A DNA stretch of 64,000 nucleotides from Streptomyces camelliae (lineage in GTDB: Bacteria > Actinomycetota > Actinomycetes > Streptomycetales > Streptomycetaceae). Each line of letters opens with the position of its first letter. Position 1 is the stretch's first letter. The DNA lies in the NCBI RefSeq assembly GCF_027625935.1, contig NZ_CP115300.1:7006001-7070000 (forward strand), given 5' to 3'. The notes beneath the pieces are model-generated. The model saw only the letters and a list, made by a program, of their open reading frames with translations, was not told where the DNA came from and did not search any database. Position numbers and translations under genes: made by a program. Shown one piece after another: positions 55,632 through 63,879 of the stretch.

Positions 55632-56581
55632 TTCCCACGTCCCTTCAGGCTTTTGACGAGGAGGCGCGCGGCGACCGTGGTGCCGAGCGCGAGGAGGCCG
55701 ACGCGGCGGGAGAGCCGTACGGCCCGGTCGATGTCGGTGACCCGGACGGCCCGGCCCATGTCCCCGTTGAGGACGGGCCGGTGCTCGACGCGGCCGCCGT
55801 AGGAGAGGGTGCCGCCGAGGCGCACGCCGAGCGCGCCCGCGAAGGAGGCCTCCACGGGCCCGGCGTTGGGGCTCGGGTGCATGCCGGCGTCGGCCTTCCA
55901 GGCGCGCAGGGCACCCCGCGGGTCGGGACCGGCAGCGGCGGCGAGTACGGCGGTCAGCCGGGCCCCCGGCCAGCCGGCCACGTCGTCGAGGCGGGCGGAG
56001 GCCCAGCCGTAGCGGCGGTGGCGAGGGGACTTGTGACCCACCATCGCGTCCAGGGTGTTGACGGCCCGGAACCCGAGCAGCCCCGGCACCCCGGCCACCG
56101 CACCCCACACCAGCGCGCCCACGACGGCGTCGGAGGTGTTCTCGGCGACGGACTCGACCACGGCCCGCGCGATCCCGTCGGCGTCCAGCGCCTGCGGGTC
56201 CCGGCCGCACAGATGGGGCAGCCGGGCACGGGCCGCCTCGATGTCCCCGGCCTGCAGCGCCCGCCCGATCGTGCCGGCCTCGCGGGCCAGCGAGGTGCCG
56301 CCGACGACCGCCCAGACGGCGGCGGCGGTCAGCGCGGCGGAGGCGGCGGGGGAGGGGCGTACGGCGCGCGCGGCTACCGTGCCGAGGGCGACGGCGCCGC
56401 CCGCGCACACGACGGTGTGCAGCGCGCCCCAGCCGCGGTGGTCGCGCCACAACGCGCCTTCCACGGCCGTGGCCGCCCGCCCGAACACGGCGACCGGATG
56501 CCCGCGGCGCGGATCGCCGAGGAGCAGGTCCCCGAGAAGGCCGGCGGCGGCGCCGTACGCGTAGGAGCGATCGGCACCCAT
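55628..56581 (-). CDS. cobD: Adenosylcobinamide-phosphate synthase
   Basis: This 317-residue membrane protein (CobD/CbiB) attaches aminopropanol phosphate to adenosylcobyric acid. Motifs are YGAAAGLLGDLLLGDPRRGHPVAVFGRAATAVE, GRDPQALDADGIARAVVESVAENTSDAVVGALVWGAVAG, FRAVNTLDAMVGHKSPRHRRYGWASARLDDVAGWPGAR and NAGPVEASFAGALGVRLGG. Several hydrophobic helices are present. It is the first gene after the cobalamin riboswitch and overlaps cobQ by four bases. Confidence 0.93.
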   Translation of the reverse strand: MGADRSYAYGAAAGLLGDLLLGDPRRGHPVAVFGRAATAVEGALWRDHRGWGALHTVVCAGGAVALGTVAARAVRPSPAASAALTAAAVWAVVGGTSLAREAGTIGRALQAGDIEAARARLPHLCGRDPQALDADGIARAVVESVAENTSDAVVGALVWGAVAGVPGLLGFRAVNTLDAMVGHKSPRHRRYGWASARLDDVAGWPGARLTAVLAAAAGPDPRGALRAWKADAGMHPSPNAGPVEASFAGALGVRLGGTLSYGGRVEHRPVLNGDMGRAVRVTDIDRAVRLSRRVGLLALGTTVAARLLVKSLKGRGK

Positions 56582-56677
56582 GGGCTCAGCCGGCCGTGGG
56601 TACAGGAGCGGGCCTGACAGGGGTCCTTCGGCAGCCGGGCATGGCGATCGTTGTCCTCACTCAGGGTGTCCGCGCCC

Positions 56678-56812
56678 TGGTTCGACGGAGATTCGGCGGT
56701 GAGAGTTCCTGGCTCCCGGGGGTTCTTCCCCGGTGACAGTGGCGGGACCGCGCCGGATTCGCACCGGCTTCCTCTCCTGCCGCCGTACATGGCCTGGGCA
56801 GTCCACCACGTG
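56678..56812 (-). ncRNA. Cobalamin riboswitch
   Basis: On the minus strand the leader reads GAGAGGAAGCCGGTGCGAATC, then CGGCGCGGTCCCGCCACTGTC, then ACCGGGGAAG, and ends with the B12 box AGCCAGGAACTCTC (complement of 56701-56714). This is the conserved core of the AdoCbl riboswitch in the right order. It starts about 230 bases before cobD and should shut down the cobD-cobQ-cobN-chlID-cobO-cobB-cobI run when cobalamin is plentiful. The outer limits given are approximate. Confidence 0.92.
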
Positions 56813-56890
56813 TCCGGAACGGCCGTCAACTTGCCGTTGACCTGCAGGGGGAGAGTGTGCCGATCCCCACATCGCCCGGGTCCGGACATG

Positions 56891-56934
56891 CGGCAGGGCT
56901 CCTCTCCGGAACGAGCCGGAGAGGAGCCCTGCCG
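56891..56934 (-). terminator. Strong hairpin terminator of the pit operon
   Basis: A perfect 19-base stem: CGGCAGGGCTCCTCTCCGG (56891-56909) pairs with 56916-56934 around a six-base loop. It begins nine bases after the stop of the small membrane protein gene on the minus strand and insulates it from the riboswitch downstream. Confidence 0.85.
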
Positions 56935-56942
56935 AGGTGTGG

Positions 56943-57170
56943 TCAGACCTTCGCCACGATCAGATACATGCCGTACGCCACCGCCGCCGCGCAGGCCGCG
57001 AAGCAGACGTAGGCGCCGGTGACGGCGAGGGCCGCGGAGTTGCCCTGGGCCGCCGCCTTCTCACGCCGCGCCAGAGCGCTCACCCCGAGGGTGAACACGG
57101 CCACCAGGCCCACCGTGACCGCGAGGCTGACGCCGAAGACGGAGCCGATGGCCGACCAGTCGATCTTCAT
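56943..57170 (-). CDS. Small two-helix membrane protein downstream of pit
   Basis: This 75-residue protein has two hydrophobic helices (IGSVFGVSLAVTVGLVAVFTLGVSAL and AALAVTGAYVCFAACAAAVAYGMYLIV) linked by a basic, Ala-rich loop (ARREKAAAQGN). It lies 31 bases after the Pit gene on the same strand and before a strong terminator, so it is co-transcribed. It could be a small accessory subunit of the phosphate carrier. The function is not known. Confidence 0.8.
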   Translation of the reverse strand: MKIDWSAIGSVFGVSLAVTVGLVAVFTLGVSALARREKAAAQGNSAALAVTGAYVCFAACAAAVAYGMYLIVAKV

Positions 57171-57201
57171 GATGCTTCCTTCGGTAACCGGGTGGCCGGG
57201 G

Positions 57202-58476
57202 TCAGACGGTGGCGGCCGGCGGAGTGGCCGAGGTGGCTGCGGCCGGGGTGGCCGGGGCGACCGGTGCGGCGGCGGCCGGGGAGGCGATCGTGGCCGTCAG
57301 GTCCTCGCCGATCGTGCCCGCCGGGGGCGGGGTGACGGCGGCGATGGCGGTGGTCACCACGCCGGCCGGCTCCTCGGTCTCCTCGACGACGTTGGTGTGG
57401 TCCACGACCTCGCGGCGGGAGATCTTCCAGATCGCGGCGCTCGCGGCGACCAGGAAGACGGCGACCGCGGCGGTGCCCCAGTCACCGAGGTCCGTGACGG
57501 ACTCGGCGCCCGCGCCGACCAGCGCGGCGGCCGGAAGGGTGAGGACCCAGGCGATGGCCATGCGGGTCGCGGTGGACCAGCGGACCACACCGCCCTTGCG
57601 GCCGAGGCCCGTGCCCATCACCGCGCCGGAGACGACATGCGTGGTGGAGAGGGAGAAGCCCAGGTGGGAGGAGGCCAGGATGGCGGTCGCGGCGCTGGTC
57701 TGGGCGGCGAAGCCCTGGCGCGGCTCCAGGTCCGTCAGGCCCGTGCCCATGGTGCGGATGATGCGCCAGCCGCCGATGTAGGTGCCGAGCGCGATGGCCA
57801 GGCCCGCGGAGAGGATCACCCAGGTGGGAGGGTTCGAGCCCGGGGCGAGGGAGCCGCCCGCGATCAGCGCGAGGGTGATGATGCCCATCGTCTTCTGGGC
57901 GTCGTTGGTGCCGTGGGCGAGGGAGACCAGGCCGGCGGAGGCGATCTGGCCGACGCGGTAGCCCTTGCGGGTGGCCTCGCCCTCGGCCGTGCCGCCGATG
58001 CCGTAGGACAGGCGGGTGGACAGCAGGGCCGCGACGCCGGCGACGAGCGGTGCGGCGACCGCCGGGAGGAGCACCTTGGTCACCAGCACGTCGCCGTGCA
58101 CGGCGCCGAAGCCGGCGGAGGCGACCGTGGCGCCGATCAGGCCGCCCATCAGGGCGTGCGAGGAACTGGACGGCAGGCCCACCAGCCAGGTCAGCAGGTT
58201 CCAGAGGATCGCGCCGACCAGGGCGGCGAAGATGACCTCGGGACGGATCCCCTTCTCGTCGACGAGACCCTTGGAGATCGTCTTCGCGACCTCCACGGAG
58301 AGGAAGGCGCCCACCAGATTCAGGGCGGCCGACATGGCAACTGCGATCTTGGGCTTCAGGGCGCCTGTCGAGATGGTGGTGGCCATCGCGTTGGCGGTGT
58401 CGTGGAAACCGTTCGTGAAATCAAACGCGAGTGCGGTTACCACCACAATCGCGAGGATCAGCGAGAAGCTTTCCAT
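57202..58476 (-). CDS. pit: Low-affinity inorganic phosphate transporter, Pit family
   Basis: This 424-residue membrane protein has the duplicated PiT signature: FDFTNGFHDTANAMATTISTGAL in the first half and SLAHGTNDAQKTMGIITLALI in the second, with GLPSSSSHALMGGLIGA and STTHVVSGAVMGTGLGRK as matching half-repeats. It carries metal-phosphate by proton symport. The C-terminus is an Ala/Pro/Thr-rich tail of about 60 residues. A PHO box lies 48-69 bases upstream, so PhoP control is expected. Confidence 0.95.
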   Translation of the reverse strand: MESFSLILAIVVVTALAFDFTNGFHDTANAMATTISTGALKPKIAVAMSAALNLVGAFLSVEVAKTISKGLVDEKGIRPEVIFAALVGAILWNLLTWLVGLPSSSSHALMGGLIGATVASAGFGAVHGDVLVTKVLLPAVAAPLVAGVAALLSTRLSYGIGGTAEGEATRKGYRVGQIASAGLVSLAHGTNDAQKTMGIITLALIAGGSLAPGSNPPTWVILSAGLAIALGTYIGGWRIIRTMGTGLTDLEPRQGFAAQTSAATAILASSHLGFSLSTTHVVSGAVMGTGLGRKGGVVRWSTATRMAIAWVLTLPAAALVGAGAESVTDLGDWGTAAVAVFLVAASAAIWKISRREVVDHTNVVEETEEPAGVVTTAIAAVTPPPAGTIGEDLTATIASPAAAAPVAPATPAAATSATPPAATV

Positions 58477-58523
58477 TTACCCAGGCAATCGTTCGAGGTC
58501 ATTGGCTGGACGACCGTAGGCAA

Positions 58524-58545
58524 CCTGGGTGAACGGAAGGTGAAC
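58524..58545 (-). promoter_or_regulatory. PHO box (PhoP binding site) upstream of pit
   Basis: On the minus strand two 11-base direct repeats lie back to back: GTTCACCTTCC (58545-58535) and GTTCACCCAGG (58534-58524). Both match the Streptomyces PhoP direct-repeat unit. The site lies just upstream of the phosphate carrier gene. Confidence 0.85.
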
Positions 58546-58629
58546 TGGGGCAGGCGTGGCGATGTCCGGAGAGGGCGGGTGGGATTCCGCTTGCCGTCTT
58601 GTGTCGCTCGGGACCCAGGCGCCCCTTGG

Positions 58630-59382
58630 CTACTGGCCGCGCGCGAAGGTCCGCAGCCGGTCGGCCGGCCCGTTGAAGAGATTCTGGTCACCCGGAAAGG
58701 TGCCCTCGGTGCCGTACTGCCAGAACGTCCAGTACCGCCAGCCGCCCGGCAGCGTCCCTGGTCCGGCGGTGCCGTGCCGGGCGATCCACAGCGCGTGACT
58801 GGAGGAGAACGCACGGCTGTTGCCGGTGCAGAGCTTCCACCACTGGGTGGTCGTGTAGATCACCGGACGGCGCCCGGTCTCCTCCTTCACCTCGTCGCTG
58901 AAGGCCCGGATCCAGCGGACCATCTTCGCCTTGCTCAGCCCGTAGCACTTGAGCTTCGCGCTGTACGGGTTGTATTCGATGTCCAGCGCGGGCGGCAGCG
59001 TCCAGCCGTCCGCCTGCCAGTCGCCGCCGTTGCGCACGAAGAACGCGGCCTGCGCCGCGCCGGAGGACTTGTCCGGCAGCGCGAAGTGGTACGCGCCCCG
59101 GAGCAGGCCCGCGTCGCGTGCGCCGTCGTACTGCTCGTCGAAGTAGGGGTTGTGGTAGTCCGTGGACTCGGTCGCCTTGACGTAGACGAACCGTGCGCCC
59201 TTCGTCCGGGTGGACGGCCAGTCGACGTGCTCCTGGTGCGAGGAGATGTCGTGCCCCTGGGGCAGGGCCGAGACCAGCGCCGGGGGCCCGGCTGCGGCCG
59301 CGGGCACCGCGAGGGCGAGCGCCGCCGTGGCCGCCGTGACGACACCGGCGCGGCGGCGGAAGGGGGTGCGTTCACTGGCCAT
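58630..59382 (-). CDS. Secreted GH25 lysozyme
   Basis: This 250-residue muramidase has a signal peptide (RRRAGVVTAATAALALAVPAAAAGP) and a GH25 barrel: GHDISSHQEHVDWPSTRTKGARFVYVKATEST (first acidic residue in DISS), YDGARDAGLLRGAYHFALPDKS, and TLPPALDIEYNPY with the Asp/Glu pair (DIE), then YTTTQWW and LWIARHG. It cuts the beta-1,4 bond of peptidoglycan. The ATG at 59382 follows GGGGAG; an upstream in-frame start would spoil the signal peptide. Confidence 0.93.
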   Translation of the reverse strand: MASERTPFRRRAGVVTAATAALALAVPAAAAGPPALVSALPQGHDISSHQEHVDWPSTRTKGARFVYVKATESTDYHNPYFDEQYDGARDAGLLRGAYHFALPDKSSGAAQAAFFVRNGGDWQADGWTLPPALDIEYNPYSAKLKCYGLSKAKMVRWIRAFSDEVKEETGRRPVIYTTTQWWKLCTGNSRAFSSSHALWIARHGTAGPGTLPGGWRYWTFWQYGTEGTFPGDQNLFNGPADRLRTFARGQ

Positions 59383-59623
59383 GCGTCTCCCCGGGTCGGC
59401 GGACGAGCGGTCGTCCACGGGCAAGAGGGATCATTCAAGGCCCGGCGCCCACCGAAGCAGCGCCTTTTTCCGGCGTTTCGTGGCGACTTCCGCCCGTTCG
59501 GAGGCACCCGTTTCCGGGTCGCCTTCCGCCGCACACCGCCTCCGGCGGACCACGGCTGGCAGGATCGCGGAATGGCTGAGCGGTGACGGCTGAGCGGTGA
59601 CGGCGGATCCGGGAAGGACTTCG

Positions 59624-60325
59624 GTGGACGAGGAACACGGACAGGGACACGGACAGGGACGGGAACAGGAACGGGAACGGGAACAGGAACAGGAACGGGC
59701 GTGGTCGGACCTGGTCGCGGCGGCGCGGCGGACCGTCGCCGACGGGCTGGTCGTCGGCACCTCCGGCAACGTCTCGGTGCGCGTAGGGGACATCGTGCTG
59801 GTCACCCCGTCGGGCGTCCCCTACGACCGGCTCACCCCGGACGACCTCACCGGCGTGGACCTCACCGGCCGCCAGGTGCTCGGCACCCTGGTGCCGACCA
59901 GCGAGCTCCCCATGCACCTCGCCCTCTACCGCACGACCGACGCCCGCGCGATCGTCCACACCCACGCCGTGCACGCCACGGCGGTCTCCACGCTCGTGTC
60001 CGAGCTGCCGCCGGTCCACTACATGGCCGCGGCCCTCGGCGGCCCCGTCCGGGTCGCCCCCTATGCCGCCTACGGCACCGACGAACTGGCCGAGAACATG
60101 CTCCGCGCCCTGGCGGGCCGCTCCGGCTGCCTGCTGCAGAACCACGGCACGATCACCTACGGCACCACCCTCGACCAGGCCTACGACCGCACCGCCCAGC
60201 TGGAGTGGATGTGCCGCCTGTGGCTGACGGCGTCCTCGGTACCAGGCCTGACCCCGACCCTGCTGACCGAGGCCCAACTGGCGGAGGCGGGGGAGCGGCT
60301 GCGGGGGTACGGGCAGCGAAAGTGA
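59624..60325 (+). CDS. Class II aldolase/adducin-family protein
   Basis: This 233-residue protein has GLVVGTSGNVSVRVGDIVLVTPSGVPYDRL (phosphate-binding loop), SELPMHLALYRTTDARAIVHTHAVHATAV with two metal-binding His, and LLQNHGTITYG with the third. It resembles L-fuculose-phosphate aldolases and methylthioribulose-phosphate dehydratases; the exact substrate is unclear. The GTG at 59624 has AAGGA six bases upstream; a GTG at 59597 is in frame but has none. Residues 4-24 are a Gly/Gln/Glu/Arg run encoded by a hexanucleotide-like repeat. Confidence 0.82.
   Translation: MDEEHGQGHGQGREQEREREQEQERAWSDLVAAARRTVADGLVVGTSGNVSVRVGDIVLVTPSGVPYDRLTPDDLTGVDLTGRQVLGTLVPTSELPMHLALYRTTDARAIVHTHAVHATAVSTLVSELPPVHYMAAALGGPVRVAPYAAYGTDELAENMLRALAGRSGCLLQNHGTITYGTTLDQAYDRTAQLEWMCRLWLTASSVPGLTPTLLTEAQLAEAGERLRGYGQRK
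59637..59700. repeat. Degenerate hexanucleotide repeat at the aldolase 5' end
   Basis: About ten tandem six-base steps of the GGACAC/GGACAG/GGAACG/GGAACA type. They encode GQGHGQG followed by REQERE-like residues. The tract keeps frame because the unit is two codons. Confidence 0.85.
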
Positions 60326-60766
60326 GCCCGCGCCGCACAGCCCGCGATTCCCCGGCCATGCGGCGCGCCCTGCCCTATCGCCGCCGGCTCCGCCCACTGC
60401 GATCCGCCGCCGCTTCTTCCGCTCACGCGGACCCGCCGCTCCCTTCTGGCTCCGACCACTGCGATCCGCCGCCGCTTCTTCCGCTCACGCGGACCCGCCG
60501 CTCCCTTCTGGCTCCGCTCACCGAGAGCCGCCGCCGCTTCCTTCGCCCACCCGGACCCGCTGCTCCCTTCCGGCTCCGCCCACCGACAGCCGCCGCGACG
60601 GCGCGCGGCCAGGCCGCGCATGTCCGGCGGTGCCGAAGTCTCCCGCGACGGCGCTCGGCCACGCCGCGCATGCCCGGCCGTGCCGAACCCTCCCGCGCCC
60701 CCACCGCCTCACCCCGCCCCGCTCTCTCCACTGGCCGGTGTCCGCAACCCCCACGACACTGGACTG
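60326..60766. repeat. Intergenic minisatellites (62-bp and 50-bp tandem repeats)
   Basis: No convincing gene in these 441 bases. From about 60376 to 60593 a 62-base unit (core GATCCGCCGCCGCTTCTTCC, then CTCACGCGGACCCGCCGCTC) recurs at 60401, 60463, 60525 and partly 60587; the first two full units are almost identical and later ones drift. Immediately after, a 50-base unit (CGCGACGGCG, then CTCGGCCACGCCGCGCATG-like) occurs twice, at 60594-60643 and 60644-60693. They lie between two co-directional genes. Confidence 0.85.
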
Positions 60767-61894
60767 GTGCGCCCAGTCAGAGCGACCGCCACCGCGGTCA
60801 CCGCGGTCATCGCCGCCGGTGCGGCGTCCGTCGCCGTCGGGCGGCTGGCCAGTGATGCCGCGCTGAAGGCGCCGGCGGGCCGCCCGCTGCCCACCGAACC
60901 CAGGCTCACCGTGCACGCCACGGCCGCCGGCCGGATCACGCTGACCCGCGATCTGGCCTCGCTGCGCCCCGGCACCTACGGCCTCGCCGGCGACGGTGCC
61001 CACGCGGTCGTCGGCCCCGTCCTGGACGCGGCCGAGCACAGCGCCGACACCGTCGTACGCCGCCTGGAACGCGTCACGCACGGCACCCTCGCCCCCGGCG
61101 ACCCGGTGTGGCTCACCCCGAACCTGTACGTCGGCAATCCGGACACCGCCCTCGGCCTCGACCACGCGGACATCGACGTGCCCGGCGAACTGGGCAACCT
61201 GCCCGCCTGGTTCGTGCCCGGCGCCCGGGACACCTGGCTGATCGCCGTGCACGGCCTCGGCACCACCCGGGAACAGGCCATGAACCTCATGGACCCGCTG
61301 CACTCCCGCCGGGTCCCGGTCCTCGCCCTCGCCTACCGCGGCGACCTCGGCGCCCCGCGCCCGCCGGACGGGCTGAACCACCTCGGCGAGACGGAGTGGC
61401 GGGACGTCGACGCCGCGATCCGCTACGCCGTCCGCTACGGCGCCCGCCGCGTCGTCCTGCTCGGCTGGTCCACCGGCGCCACCATGGCCCTGCGCGCCGC
61501 CGAGCACTCCCCGGTGCGCGAGCGCATCGCCGGGCTCGTCCTCGACTCACCGGTGCTGAGCTGGGAGGCCACGCTGCGCGCCCTCGCCCGGGCCCGGCAC
61601 ACCCCGCCACCCCTGCTGCCGCTCGCCGTGCGGGCCGCCCAGGGCAGGACCGGCCTGTACGCCGACCGGGCCGCGCAGCCCACCGACCCCGACCTGCTCA
61701 CCGTACCGACCCTGATCTTCCACGGCCCGGACGACGAGGTCGCCCCCTGGGAGTACACCCGCCGCCTCGCCGACCGCCGCCCGGACCTGGTCGCCCTGCA
61801 CACCGTGGCCCGGGCCCCGCACGGAGCGATGTGGAACGCCGACCCGCAGGAGTACCAGGAGCGGCTGCGGCGCTTCATGACCCCCCTGGTGTGA
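60767..61894 (+). CDS. Alpha/beta hydrolase with N-terminal membrane or signal segment
   Basis: This 375-residue protein has a hydrophobic N-terminus (AVTAVIAAGAASVAVGRLASDAAL) that is a signal or anchor, a ~150-residue cap-like region, and a serine hydrolase core. VHGLGTTREQ is the oxyanion loop, GWSTGA the nucleophile elbow, FHGPDDEVAPWEY the acid, and APHGAMW the catalytic His. It is an esterase or peptidase of unknown substrate. The GTG at 60767 is chosen as the first codon before the hydrophobic stretch; the ribosome site is weak. Confidence 0.8.
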   Translation: MRPVRATATAVTAVIAAGAASVAVGRLASDAALKAPAGRPLPTEPRLTVHATAAGRITLTRDLASLRPGTYGLAGDGAHAVVGPVLDAAEHSADTVVRRLERVTHGTLAPGDPVWLTPNLYVGNPDTALGLDHADIDVPGELGNLPAWFVPGARDTWLIAVHGLGTTREQAMNLMDPLHSRRVPVLALAYRGDLGAPRPPDGLNHLGETEWRDVDAAIRYAVRYGARRVVLLGWSTGATMALRAAEHSPVRERIAGLVLDSPVLSWEATLRALARARHTPPPLLPLAVRAAQGRTGLYADRAAQPTDPDLLTVPTLIFHGPDDEVAPWEYTRRLADRRPDLVALHTVARAPHGAMWNADPQEYQERLRRFMTPLV

Positions 61895-62042
61895 GGCCGG
61901 TCCCGGCCATTCCGTTTAAGGCCGTACGACTGGCCTGATCGGCACTCCTCGCCCCGCCCCTGACCCCGTGCATTGGCCAGCCCCGTCGCCCGCCGTGACA
62001 TTCCGTTTGGGTTTTCGGACCGTCAACCGGAAGACTGCACCC

Positions 62043-63440
62043 GTGACGTCCCGTATCCCGCGCGACTCCAGGCTTCGACTCGTCCGACCGCGACCCCTGG
62101 CCGCCGCCCCCAGAGCTGTGAACCAGCGGCGCCCGCAGCGCCCCTCGCCCCGGCCGCCGGAGGGCACACCCGCCCCGGCCGAACTGGCCGGAATGGCGCG
62201 CACCGGCCTCGCGGGCGCGGTCCGCGTCGCCCGCTGGGCCGACGCCGTCCTCGGCCCCGGCAGCGCCGGCGCCACCGCCGACGGCAAGGCCACCCTCTCC
62301 GACCCGACCGCCGAACGCGCCGCCGCCGACCTCGGCCTGAGCGCGGCTCAGGTCCGCGCCGACTGGGACACCGCCCGCCTCGCCGGACTCGTCGAGGTGC
62401 ACGGCGACAGCGCCCGCCCCGGCTGGCGGCTGCGCGCCTGGGACCGCGACGACAGCGCCGTACTGCGCGGCTGGGTCGCTCTCTTCGACGCCTGGTCCCT
62501 CGCCTCCCCCGAGCCGGCGGAGCACGAGCCGGCCGCCGTCGCCGAGGTCGTCTCGGCCATGCCCCAGGTGCTCTCCTTCCTCCAGCTGTCCGCCGGTCCT
62601 GTCCCGGTCGAGCAGCTCCTCGACCTGCTCCAGCAGCGGGTCACCGAACTGCGCACCGAGCGCTGCGAGATCCCTTACGGCCCGCAGCCCGAACCCGTGT
62701 CACCGCCGCAGCTCACCGACACCCCGCTGGAACCCCTCCTCGACTGGGCGCTGCGGGCCCTCGCCGCCGTCGGCGCCCTGACCTACGGCGACGCCCAGGC
62801 CACTCTCACCCCGCTGGGCAGCTGGGCGGTGTGGGTCAAGCTGGAGCAGATCTGCGTGGCCGCGCAGAGCCCCGCCGGCAACATCGAGCAGTCCGCCGAG
62901 GACATGCTCCGCGGCTGCGCCCAGCTCCGCCCGAACGCGGCCCGCGCCGAGTACCGCGCCTGGCTCGCCGCCCGGCCCGTCGGCAGCGCCGTCACCCAGC
63001 TGATCGACGCCGCCCGCGGCGAGGACGCCCTGCTGCGCGGCCTGGCCTTCGAGGCGCTGCGCGTCGTCGGCGCGCCCGCCGAGCCCGACGTACGGTCCGT
63101 CGTGACCGAGTCGGCGCTGCGGCCGTACGCCCTGCTGTGGCTCGCCGAGCACGACGGGGTCGACCCGGAGGACGCCCACGAGGTCCTCACCCGTGAGGAG
63201 GCGACCTGGCTGTGGGTGGACACCGCCGCCGCCGTCGCCGACCATGGCGAGGCGCCGATGCTGGTCCGGCATCTGGAATCCGCGCTGCAGCCCACCGTCC
63301 CCCAGCTGCTCGACGAGGTCCGCGCCGTCGGTCACCCGCGCACCGTGCAGGTCCTGGTCGCGCTCGCCGCCGCACATCCCGACCCGGCCCTGGCCAAGGC
63401 CGTGCGCCGGGCCGCCTTCCAGGTGCACACCGGCGGATGA
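62043..63440 (+). CDS. Conserved hypothetical protein, helical
   Basis: I do not recognise a named domain in this 465-residue, Ala/Leu/Arg-rich cytosolic protein. The region AAADLGLSAAQVRADWDTARLAGLVEVHGDSARPGWRLRAW looks like a winged-helix unit. The C-terminal part (EDALLRGLAFEALRVVG, HPRTVQVLVALAAAHPDPALAKAVRRAAFQVH) looks like HEAT-type helical repeats. It may be a regulator or scaffold of actinobacteria. The GTG at 62043 is a likely start; ATG at 61968 would add a 25-residue low-quality extension. Confidence 0.65.
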   Translation: MTSRIPRDSRLRLVRPRPLAAAPRAVNQRRPQRPSPRPPEGTPAPAELAGMARTGLAGAVRVARWADAVLGPGSAGATADGKATLSDPTAERAAADLGLSAAQVRADWDTARLAGLVEVHGDSARPGWRLRAWDRDDSAVLRGWVALFDAWSLASPEPAEHEPAAVAEVVSAMPQVLSFLQLSAGPVPVEQLLDLLQQRVTELRTERCEIPYGPQPEPVSPPQLTDTPLEPLLDWALRALAAVGALTYGDAQATLTPLGSWAVWVKLEQICVAAQSPAGNIEQSAEDMLRGCAQLRPNAARAEYRAWLAARPVGSAVTQLIDAARGEDALLRGLAFEALRVVGAPAEPDVRSVVTESALRPYALLWLAEHDGVDPEDAHEVLTREEATWLWVDTAAAVADHGEAPMLVRHLESALQPTVPQLLDEVRAVGHPRTVQVLVALAAAHPDPALAKAVRRAAFQVHTGG

Positions 63441-63465
63441 GCGACGCGGGACGGGCGCGGGCGGC

Positions 63466-63879
63466 TCAGAGGCCGATCTCGGGGGCGTACGTCCCGAAGC
63501 TCCAGATGTTGCCCTCAAGGTCACGCGCCATGTAGTCCCGCGAGCCGTAGTCCTGGTCCGTCGGGGGCAGGAGGATCTCCACGCCGTGCTCCAGGGCCCG
63601 CTGGTGGTGGGCGTCCACGTCGTCCACGACGATGTACACCCCGGCGGGTCCGGCGCCAATCATCGCGGCGTCGAAGCGGCCGCCGCGGCCCTTGGAACCG
63701 ATCATCACCGCGCCGTGGCCCTGGACCAGCTCGGCGTGCATCACCGTGCCGTCCTCCGTCTCGTACAGCGACAGCTCCGTGAAGCCGAGGGCCTCCGTCA
63801 GCTGTCTGATCGCCGCCTTCGCGTCCGCGTACAGCAGCGAGGGATAGACGCTCGGCCGTCCGCCACCTGTGCCCGCCAT
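63466..63879 (-). CDS. VOC/glyoxalase-bleomycin-resistance family protein
   Basis: This 137-residue protein has two beta-alpha-beta-beta-beta units: VYPSLLYADAKAAIRQLTEALGFTELSLYETEDGTVMHAELVQGHGAVMIG and GVYIVVDDVDAHHQRALEHGVEILLPPTDQDYGSRDYMARDLEGNIWSFGTY. The second is the standard closing VOC motif. It may bind a metal or a drug-like ligand; function not fixed. GGAG lies eight bases before the ATG at 63879. Beyond it, 63880-64000 holds nothing certain. Confidence 0.88.
   Translation of the reverse strand: MAGTGGGRPSVYPSLLYADAKAAIRQLTEALGFTELSLYETEDGTVMHAELVQGHGAVMIGSKGRGGRFDAAMIGAGPAGVYIVVDDVDAHHQRALEHGVEILLPPTDQDYGSRDYMARDLEGNIWSFGTYAPEIGL

Noticed and set aside
57825..57850. GGGTTCGAGCCC resembles a tRNA T-arm.
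   Set aside because: It is coding sequence of the Pit transporter (SLAPGSNPPTW region); no matching acceptor or anticodon arms surround it.
60376..60693. Regular repeats that could be mistaken for a CRISPR array.
   Set aside because: The units are directly adjacent without unique spacers, are not short palindromic repeats, and no cas genes are present.
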